A program made the translations under genes and the position numbers. The notes below the pieces were generated by a model, which was given only the letters and a program-made list of their open reading frames with translations, did not search any database and was not told the origin of the DNA. Shown one piece after another: positions 29,661 to 35,334 of a stretch of DNA of 35,334 bases; positions within the stretch are counted from its first letter, which is position 1, and each line of letters starts with the position of its first letter. This DNA comes from Chloroflexota bacterium (GTDB lineage Bacteria > Chloroflexota > Anaerolineae > UBA7937): the NCBI GenBank assembly GCA_003453555.1, contig DMLA01000018.1, positions 1 to 35,334 of the forward strand, written 5' to 3'.

Positions 29661-31816
29661 AGGGCATACTCTTCACCCTCTTGGCTTTCTTGCTGTTGGC
29701 GGCGGTGATGGCCTGGCTCCTCTATCTCGACGAGAAGGTGGTTCTAGGGATAGTTACCGATGAGCTCTCGGGGCTGCCCCTAGCCGGTGCTGTGGTCACC
29801 GTTGGCGAGACCGTCCAGGCTACCGATGACCAGGGGCGCTTTCGCTTTCAGGGTTTGAAGGGGGAGTTGAGCGTCTCCGTCCAAGCGGAGGGGTATCTGG
29901 AGACCAGGGGACGCATAGAGGTGGGGGGACTCTTCGCTAAGGAGTTCCCTTTAGAGGTGATCCTGCGCCCTAACCTCCTGGTAGGCACTGTGCGAGATGG
30001 AGAGACAGGCTCGCCTGTGCCTGGGGCCGAGATCTCTACAGGGAGGCAGATCACCTGCAGCGATACCCAGGGGAGTTTTACCTTTCGCCGCCTGAAAAGA
30101 GGGGCTACTCTCTCCATCGTCGCCCCGGGGTATGAGCCTGGGGAGGCGGTTTTTCGGGGAGAGGAAGCCCAAGTGATACACCTCCGGCCCCAGATCACGG
30201 CAGTAGAGGTGAAGGATGAGAAGGGGTTCCCCATCGGGGAAGCGGTCGTCTCGGCGGGGGAAGAGGTAGCGGAGGGAGGCCAGGAAGGGGTTTTCTTCCT
30301 GCGACGTTTGAAGGAAGGGGCCCAGATCTCTGTCCTGGCTGAGGGGTACTATGGGGCGGAGGTCATCTACGAGGGCCACTCGAAGTTGGAAGTAGTATTG
30401 CAGCGGAGCAGGGTAGTGGTGGCGGTCTATGACCTCTACACCGGCCAGCCGCTGCCAGGGGTGCTCCTATCCTGGGGAGACGACTCCTTCGTAACCGATG
30501 TCCAAGGGCAGAGCCAGATAGAGGGAGTTAAGACAGGGGATCGATTCCAACTGCAGGCGGACGGCTACGAGCGGGGCGAGGTGATATACAGTGGAGAGGG
30601 GATCATGGAGATCGCCTTGCGCCCCGATACCCTCCAGGGGGTGGTAAGGGACGAGAATACCGGCACCCCTATTCCCGATGTCGTCGTTCAGGTGGGGGAG
30701 AGGGTTTTTCACACCGATGCTAACGGGGGTTACTATCTGACCGATTTACCCGCGCAGGCGGTTATGACTTTTAGAGCCCCAGGGTTCAAAGATCTCCAGG
30801 TTGCGGCCCCCCATTCGGCTACCTTCGACGTGGTCTTGCAACCCCTGGAGGCCACCTTTGAGGCCAAGGGTATATACATCACTTTTGGCCTCTTGGCCTC
30901 GGAGGAGAAGGTGCGGGCTCTCATCGATATGGTAGCCCGCACGGAGTTGAACGCTATAGTGGTGGATATAAAAGGGGATTGGGGACGGCTAGCCTACCAT
31001 AGCGAGAACCCACTGGCTCTAGAGATAGGGGCGGAACAGAAGGGGTGGATGGAGGTCCAAGAACTCCTCCGCCTCTGCCGAGAGCGAGGCATCTATACTA
31101 TCGCGCGGCTGGTGGTGTTCAAGGACTCGGTCCTGGCGAAGGGGAGGCCAGATTGGGCCGTTAAGCGGCCGGATGGGGCGCTCTTTGTTGATGGAAAGGG
31201 CTCTTTATGGGTCGATCCCTTCCGCGAGGAAGTATGGGAGTATAATATCGCCATCGCCCGCGAGGTGGCAGCCCTGGGCTTCGACGAGTTACAGATCGAC
31301 TATATGCGCTTCCCCTCCGACGGGGAGGCGAAAACCCTCCTCTACTCCCAGCCCAGCACTGAAGAATCCCGCTATCGGGCCATAGAGGGGTTCATGGCTC
31401 GCTTACAGGCGGAACTGGCCCCCCTGGTCTTCATCTCGGCCGATGTTTTTGGGCTCACCCCCTGGGTGGACCACGAGGCGGGCATCGGCCAGATGATAGA
31501 GAACGTAGCCCCCTATGTCGACTACTTCTCTCCCATGCTCTACCCTTCCCTTTACACAGAGGGGGTTTTGCGGTTTGAGATACCGGATCCAGCTCATCAT
31601 CCCTATGAGGTAGTCTACCGCTCTCTTCTCTTGGCGGCCCAACGCACAGATACTAAGATCAGGCCCTGGTTGCAACATTACTCCTTCCACGGCGTTCAGT
31701 ATGGCCTGGAGGAATATCGGGCCCAGAAGCGGGCGGCCTATGACGCCGGGGCTGACGGCTGGCTCTTCTGGAACGCCAGCGGCATCTACGAGGAGGCGCT
31801 CTTTCAAAATGATTAG
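29657..31816 (+). CDS. Membrane-anchored multi-domain DUF4015 glycosidase-like protein
   Basis: This protein of about 719 residues opens with one membrane anchor (GILFTLLAFLLLAAVMAWLLYL). Five repeats of about 75 residues of the carboxypeptidase-regulatory/Ig-like type follow, with cores like GxVxDExTGxPxPGAxVxVG and FxxLxxGxxxxVxAxGY. The last 320 residues are a TIM-barrel DUF4015 domain: GIYITFGLLASEEKVRALIDM, LNAIVVDIKGDWG, and GFDELQIDYMRFPSDG with acidic residues suited to glycoside cleavage. The protein should sit on the outer membrane face and act on surface or environmental polysaccharide. TTG (29654) and GTG (29657) are the only start codons before the anchor and neither has a good ribosome binding site. 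Confidence 0.85.
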   Translation: MKGILFTLLAFLLLAAVMAWLLYLDEKVVLGIVTDELSGLPLAGAVVTVGETVQATDDQGRFRFQGLKGELSVSVQAEGYLETRGRIEVGGLFAKEFPLEVILRPNLLVGTVRDGETGSPVPGAEISTGRQITCSDTQGSFTFRRLKRGATLSIVAPGYEPGEAVFRGEEAQVIHLRPQITAVEVKDEKGFPIGEAVVSAGEEVAEGGQEGVFFLRRLKEGAQISVLAEGYYGAEVIYEGHSKLEVVLQRSRVVVAVYDLYTGQPLPGVLLSWGDDSFVTDVQGQSQIEGVKTGDRFQLQADGYERGEVIYSGEGIMEIALRPDTLQGVVRDENTGTPIPDVVVQVGERVFHTDANGGYYLTDLPAQAVMTFRAPGFKDLQVAAPHSATFDVVLQPLEATFEAKGIYITFGLLASEEKVRALIDMVARTELNAIVVDIKGDWGRLAYHSENPLALEIGAEQKGWMEVQELLRLCRERGIYTIARLVVFKDSVLAKGRPDWAVKRPDGALFVDGKGSLWVDPFREEVWEYNIAIAREVAALGFDELQIDYMRFPSDGEAKTLLYSQPSTEESRYRAIEGFMARLQAELAPLVFISADVFGLTPWVDHEAGIGQMIENVAPYVDYFSPMLYPSLYTEGVLRFEIPDPAHHPYEVVYRSLLLAAQRTDTKIRPWLQHYSFHGVQYGLEEYRAQKRAAYDAGADGWLFWNASGIYEEALFQND

Positions 31817-31877
31817 GGTTGCAAAAGAGGCCACCCTCTGATAAACTAACCTGGTTTGAGAAAAGGAGGGGTATAGC

Positions 31878-32390
31878 ATGGAACTAGCAGAGATGATACG
31901 CAGCATCCCCGATTTTCCGGTGGAGGGGATCCTCTTCAGGGATATCACCACCCTGATCAAAGAGCCTGACGCCTTTCAGGAGGCGGTAGACTCCCTGCTT
32001 GACAGTTGCGTGGGCAAGGAGATAGATGTGGTGGTGGCCATAGAGGCTCGGGGCCTCATCTTTGGGGCCCCCATGGCCTATGAGTTGGGGGCGGGCTTCG
32101 TCCCCGTGCGGAAGCCCGACAAACTCCCCTGGGAGAAGATCGCCGCCTCTTATACCTTAGAGTATGGGACCAACGTCCTGGAGATGCACGCCGATGCCAT
32201 CGAGCCCGGACAGAGGGTGCTCATCGTGGATGACCTATTGGCCACCGGGGGCTCTGCCAAGGCCACGGCGGAACTAGTGGAGAGGCTGGGCGGAGAGGTG
32301 GTGGGGTTCGTCTTCCTCATCGAACTCACCGACCTCAAGGGGGTAGAAAAACTGGAAGGGTATGAGGTCTTCTCTCTGATAAAATATTGA
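31878..32390 (+). CDS. apt: Adenine phosphoribosyltransferase
   Basis: This 170-residue protein converts adenine and PRPP to AMP in purine salvage. The family N-terminus MELAEMIRSIPDFPVEGILFRDITTLI is followed by VVAIEARGLIFGAPMAYELG, the FVPVRKPDKLPW region and the PRPP-binding loop VLIVDDLLATGGSAKAT. AAAAGGAGGG lies eight bases upstream of the ATG. It has only a weak promoter candidate (TTGCAA, 17 bp, TAAACT) after the DUF4015 gene and is closed by a strong terminator. Length and motifs are normal. Confidence 0.95.
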   Translation: MELAEMIRSIPDFPVEGILFRDITTLIKEPDAFQEAVDSLLDSCVGKEIDVVVAIEARGLIFGAPMAYELGAGFVPVRKPDKLPWEKIAASYTLEYGTNVLEMHADAIEPGQRVLIVDDLLATGGSAKATAELVERLGGEVVGFVFLIELTDLKGVEKLEGYEVFSLIKY

Positions 32391-32412
32391 GCGAGAGTGG
32401 CCAACTGATAAA

Positions 32413-32439
32413 AAAGCCGAGCGCCCAGCGCTCGGCTTT
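32413..32439. terminator. Bidirectional terminator after apt
   Basis: A 12-bp perfect stem (AAAGCCGAGCGC and complement) has a CCA loop, with A and T runs on both sides. It serves apt (+) and rfbB (-). Confidence 0.9.
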
Positions 32440-32459
32440 CCTTCGTTGGAGGTTGTTTC

Positions 32460-33482
32460 TCAGGGCGCTATCGTCTTCCGCTTCCCATACTGCCTCTCAT
32501 ACCACACCTTATACTCACCGCTCTTTATCTTCCGCCACCACCACTCGTTCTCTTTATACCATTTGACCGTCTTCTCCAGCGCTTCTTGGAAGGTATGGCG
32601 GCTCCTCCAGCCCAGGGCCTGTAGTTTGGTGGTATCCAGAGAGTAGCGGCGGTCGTGGCCCGGCCGATCTTCCACATATCGAATTAGGCTCTTAGGTTTC
32701 TTAAGAAACCTAAGAATCTGTTTGGCCATATCGATATTGCGAATTTCCACGCCGCTACCCACGTTGTAGATCTCCCCTATTTTCCCCTTGTGGAGGACGG
32801 TGTCTATCCCCTCGCAGTGGTCGATGACGTATTGATAATCTCGCATCTGCAACCCATCGCCGTAGAGGGGGAGAGGCAGGTCGTCGAGGGCGTTGGTGAT
32901 GAAAAGCGGCACCACCTTTTCGGGGTACTGGTAGGGGCCGATGCTGTTGGAGCCCCGGGTGATGACCACCGGAGTGCCGTAAGTGGTATAGTAGGCTAGG
33001 CAGATGAGGTCCCCCCCCGCTTTGCTGGCCGCATAGGGGCTGCGGGGGCGCAGGGGGTCGCTCTCCACCGAAGAGCCGGTCGTCACCTCCCCATATACCT
33101 CATCGGTCGATATCTGGACCATCCGTTCCAGACCGAACTTCTTAGTGGCCTCAAGTAAAACATAGGTGCCGTAAATATCGGTCTGGATGAAACTGCCCGG
33201 CTCTAGGATGCTCCGGTCCACGTGGGTCTCCGCGGCGAAGTTCAAAATGATGTTGATCCCCTGCTCCTGGACCATTCTGTCAACGAGGGGCATGTCGCAG
33301 ATGTCGCCCCTCACGAAGGAGTACCGGGGGTTATCCTCTAGATGGCGGAGGTTATCCGGGTTGCCGGCGTAGGTCAATTTGTCGTAGACCACTACCCGGT
33401 AGAGGGGATAGTTTTCCAGGATATAGTGGGTGAAGTTGGAGCCGATGAAGCCGGCTCCCCCGGTGACGAGTAGGGTTTTCAG
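32460..33482 (-). CDS. rfbB: dTDP-glucose 4,6-dehydratase (probable CTG start)
   Basis: The intact protein has 340 residues. It dehydrates dTDP-D-glucose to the 4-keto-6-deoxy sugar, the gateway to rhamnose and other deoxysugars. Visible features are the NAD-binding GGAGFIG, YDKLTYAGNPDNL, NFAAETHVDRSI, STDEVYGEV, the catalytic YAASKAGGD, and RDYQYVIDHCEG. The NAD motif lies upstream of the first GTG (33392). The frame extends back only to a CTG at 33482-33480, because TAG lies four codons before it. AGGAGG at five bases spacing supports CTG as start; a sequencing error is the alternative. No rfbA, C or D neighbour is present. Confidence 0.9.
   Translation of the reverse strand: MKTLLVTGGAGFIGSNFTHYILENYPLYRVVVYDKLTYAGNPDNLRHLEDNPRYSFVRGDICDMPLVDRMVQEQGINIILNFAAETHVDRSILEPGSFIQTDIYGTYVLLEATKKFGLERMVQISTDEVYGEVTTGSSVESDPLRPRSPYAASKAGGDLICLAYYTTYGTPVVITRGSNSIGPYQYPEKVVPLFITNALDDLPLPLYGDGLQMRDYQYVIDHCEGIDTVLHKGKIGEIYNVGSGVEIRNIDMAKQILRFLKKPKSLIRYVEDRPGHDRRYSLDTTKLQALGWRSRHTFQEALEKTVKWYKENEWWWRKIKSGEYKVWYERQYGKRKTIAP
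32691..32714. repeat. 24-bp perfect palindrome within rfbB
   Basis: CTTAGGTTTCTT and its exact reverse complement abut to form a 24-bp palindrome inside the reading frame (encoding LRFLKKPK). Such length is unusual for coding DNA. It may be a protein-binding site or a chance result of the Lys/Phe codons. Confidence 0.6.
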
Positions 33483-33491
33483 GGCCTCCTC

Positions 33492-33743
33492 CTAGAGTTT
33501 CTTTCCCCGGCGGCCATAGGCTTCCCTCATCAGATCCTGGATATCCTCCACGGTGAGGAGATAGGTCTCCGTCTTCTTCTCGCCCCTTATGTCCTCGGTA
33601 GTGGAGACGCGACCCTGGAGGATAATCCCCTCCTCGGTCTCGATGAGACGGATGTTGGTGAAGCCGCTCTGGTCGATATAGTGGCCGATGGTCCTTAAGA
33701 GATCCTGGTAATCTGTCTTGGACAATCCTTGGAAGAGTCTCAT
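33492..33743 (-). CDS. Small protein of unknown function, copy B
   Basis: This 83-residue protein is not recognised. It begins MRLFQGLSKTDYQDLLRTIGHYIDQSGFTNIRLIETEEGIILQGR and ends with a charged helix. It resembles the next upstream gene product along its length (YQDLLRTIGHYIDQ.. IRLIETEEGIILQGR against YEEALRAAGRYAEK.. ICLLEVEGGMVIQGR), so the two are tandem paralogues. Predicted layout is helix, beta strands, helix, and no membrane segment is present. Its ATG overlaps the upstream gene's stop (ATGA) and it ends 9 bp before the rfbB start. Confidence 0.75.
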   Translation of the reverse strand: MRLFQGLSKTDYQDLLRTIGHYIDQSGFTNIRLIETEEGIILQGRVSTTEDIRGEKKTETYLLTVEDIQDLMREAYGRRGKKL

Positions 33744-33973
33744 CCCTGTCTCCTCTCCAGGAGTCTCTCCAGTTCGTCGTGGCTTAGGATCTTAGTTCTA
33801 AGGACAAAGTCGAACCCCTCGCGGGTGTTTATGAGGGCCCGCCCTTGAATTACCATACCTCCCTCCACCTCCAAGAGGCAGATATCGCGTAACCGTTCCT
33901 TCTCTGCATAGCGCCCCGCTGCCCGGAGCGCTTCCTCATAGCGTAACCTTCTGGGTTGGGGCTGTTCGGCCAT
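33740..33973 (-). CDS. Small protein of unknown function, copy A
   Basis: This 77-residue protein starts at the ATG at 33973, six bases after the strong ribosome binding site AAAGGAGGT. It reads MAEQPQPRRLRYEEALRAAG, then ICLLEVEGGMVIQGRAL and an acidic helical end (SHDELERLLERRQG). It is paralogous to the downstream 83-residue protein. A longer frame to 34114 would overlap the radical SAM gene and is rejected. It lies 11 bp after the radical SAM gene and overlaps copy B by four bases, so the set forms an operon leading to rfbB. Confidence 0.75.
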   Translation of the reverse strand: MAEQPQPRRLRYEEALRAAGRYAEKERLRDICLLEVEGGMVIQGRALINTREGFDFVLRTKILSHDELERLLERRQG

Positions 33974-33984
33974 GGGGACCTCCT

Positions 33985-35334
33985 TTAACCGGCAAATATC
34001 CGGGCTAGTTTCCTGGCTGCCTTTCGTGGTGAGGCGTACCTCTTCCATAGGTAGCGGAGCTTGCGCTTGAAGGCATTCCAGGGGGTGCGCCTTTGGGACT
34101 CCTCCAGAGCCCAATTGAGAAACTGGTAATCCTGGCCCTTTATCTTGGTCTCCGTGGGGTTGCGGCGGTATTGGTCATGACTGGTGATGAGGGAGAGGTT
34201 ATTCTCCAGGCAGTACTCATAGAGGTCGCTGCCCGGATGGGGGGTGTAAAAGGCTGGGCTATAGTAGTCGGGGTCTATCTCCTTCAGCATGGAGATGGTA
34301 TCTTTCACCTCTTCTTTGGTCTCTGTGGGGATGCCTAGCATGTAGTTGGCCCAGATCTTGACGCCGTACTTCCTGCAGATACGAGTCGCCTCTAGGTTAA
34401 CCTGCCGGGTCGTCCCCTTGCGTAGAAAGCGCAACACCCGGTCGTTGCCGCTCTCGAAGCCGACGAAATAACCCCTACAACCGGCTTCAGCCATTAACTT
34501 TACCATCTCCTCATGGCGGACGATGATATCGGCTCGGCTTTGACAGAAGAAGGGTTGTTCAAACTCCTCTTTGTATCTCTGGCAGAACTCGGTCACCCAT
34601 TCTCCATCCTCGGTGAGGGTGTCGTCGTGGAACATGAAACTGGCGAAATGATACCTCTCGCGTAGTTCCTTCAGTTCAGCCACGACGTTTTCGGAGCTGC
34701 GCCGGCGCACCTTCCGGCCGAAGAGGATCCGCTCCGCCGGCTGACAGAAGTTACAGTTGTATCGGCAGCCTCGCCCGGCGATGAGGGTCACAAAAGGCGG
34801 CGGCAACTCCTCCACAAAGGGGACCTCCGGGGAGTCGAGGGAGTAGCCGTAGCGTCGCCACTCTTGGAGAAAGAGGTCCCGATCCACGAAGGGCAGGGAG
34901 TCGAGGTCCGGCCGTTCGCCCTTCAGAACGCGTTGTGACGGTGGATTGCCGTCCTGGATGGCGTGCAATAGTTCGACGAAAGTTATCTCCCCCTCGCGGG
35001 TGACGATGTAGTCGATCTTTTGCTTCTCGACCACCTCCTCGGTGACGAGGGTAGGGTGGGGGCCGCCGACCACGGTGATAATCCGGGGGTCTGTCTCCTT
35101 GACCACCTCTATAGATTTCATGGCCGGGTTGTAGTCGACGCTCATCATGGTAACCCCCACCAGATCAGGCTGGCGCCTCTTGATCTCTGCCGCTAGATCG
35201 TCCCAACTGGAAAGGGCCCGCAGGTCGATGAGGTTGACCTGGAAACCATGGCTCTTGGCGCAGGCGGAGAGTTGCGCCAGGCCGTGGCTAATCCAGCCGG
35301 CTTCCATCCCCTGACCCAAGGAGTTAAAGCCGTA
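33985..35334 (-). CDS. B12-binding radical SAM protein, 5' end cut
   Basis: At least 449 residues are visible; the frame stays open to the window edge, so the start lies beyond 35334. An N-terminal cobalamin-binding-like domain (GVTMMSVDYNPAMKSIEVVKE, VVGGPHPTLV) precedes a radical SAM core with the cluster motif CRYNCNFC, then FMFHDDTLTEDGEWV, GCRGYFVGFESGNDRVLRFL and YMLGIPTETKEEV. This is the B12-dependent radical SAM class used for methyl transfer or carbon-skeleton changes on lipids, hopanoids, cofactors or natural products. The specific reaction is unknown. It is first in an operon with two small unknown proteins and rfbB. Confidence 0.9.
   Translation of the reverse strand, partial: YGFNSLGQGMEAGWISHGLAQLSACAKSHGFQVNLIDLRALSSWDDLAAEIKRRQPDLVGVTMMSVDYNPAMKSIEVVKETDPRIITVVGGPHPTLVTEEVVEKQKIDYIVTREGEITFVELLHAIQDGNPPSQRVLKGERPDLDSLPFVDRDLFLQEWRRYGYSLDSPEVPFVEELPPPFVTLIAGRGCRYNCNFCQPAERILFGRKVRRRSSENVVAELKELRERYHFASFMFHDDTLTEDGEWVTEFCQRYKEEFEQPFFCQSRADIIVRHEEMVKLMAEAGCRGYFVGFESGNDRVLRFLRKGTTRQVNLEATRICRKYGVKIWANYMLGIPTETKEEVKDTISMLKEIDPDYYSPAFYTPHPGSDLYEYCLENNLSLITSHDQYRRNPTETKIKGQDYQFLNWALEESQRRTPWNAFKRKLRYLWKRYASPRKAARKLARIFAG

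Noticed and set aside
32395..32460. Separate small gene after apt
   Set aside because: The stretch is occupied by the bidirectional terminator. The plus frame starting near 32446 is antisense to rfbB.
1..35334. tRNA, rRNA, CRISPR array or riboswitch
   Set aside because: No tRNA-like clover sequence, rRNA segment, regularly spaced repeat series or known riboswitch core was recognised by eye. A covariance-model scan would be needed to exclude small RNAs.

Overview
The window is the replication-origin neighbourhood of a bacterial chromosome. It carries rpmH-rnpA-yidD-yidC-jag, parA-parB with a canonical parS site, dnaN-recF, rsmG, and dnaA with a DnaA-box cluster. The DNA is fairly GC-rich but uses many AGG/AGA and ATA codons, a pattern common in thermophiles. 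Single-membrane style lipoproteins, an HspR-type heat-shock cluster and two DUF1670 proteins suggest a thermophilic or subsurface Chloroflexota (Chloroflexi) relative. That placement is inference; no rRNA gene is present to confirm it.

Layout. Positions 1-9236 (+) form the ori-type operons: rpmH, rnpA, yidD, an eight-blade PQQ lipoprotein, yidC, jag, a PfkB kinase, parA, parB, parS, a methyltransferase whose start codon overlaps parS, dnaN and recF. Positions 9237-12325 are an accessory island. An AT-rich orphan PD-(D/E)XK nuclease gene has been split by a GC-rich 1825-bp element with terminal inverted repeats and an AAT target duplication. The element carries two translationally coupled, mutually paralogous DUF1670 genes. 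Deleting the element plus one AAT copy restores the nuclease frame exactly.

Positions 12326-14900 hold rsmG (-), a lipoprotein solute-binding protein (+) and hsp20 (-). Positions 14937-22134 are a heat-shock block: divergent consensus promoters, dnaJ/cbpA, hspR, clpB, a methyltransferase and clpC. On the minus strand, 22207-27267 hold psuG, psuK and a phnDCE-type ABC importer with an enlarged permease. Positions 27268-27799 contain oriC: an AT-rich stretch, a DnaA-trio-like repeat and three DnaA boxes. dnaA (-) follows and contains three copies of a 24-27 bp palindromic repeat inside its reading frame.

Positions 29517-32439 hold the dnaA promoter, a multi-domain membrane-anchored DUF4015 glycosidase-like protein and apt. 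Positions 32460-35334 (-) hold rfbB, apparently started at CTG, a tandem pair of small paralogous unknown proteins, and a B12-binding radical SAM protein cut by the window edge.

The strongest candidate for an undescribed system is the DUF1670-pair mobile element at 10275-12099. Its boundaries are supported by the inverted repeats, the target duplication and the clean restoration of the interrupted gene. It contains no recognisable transposase.
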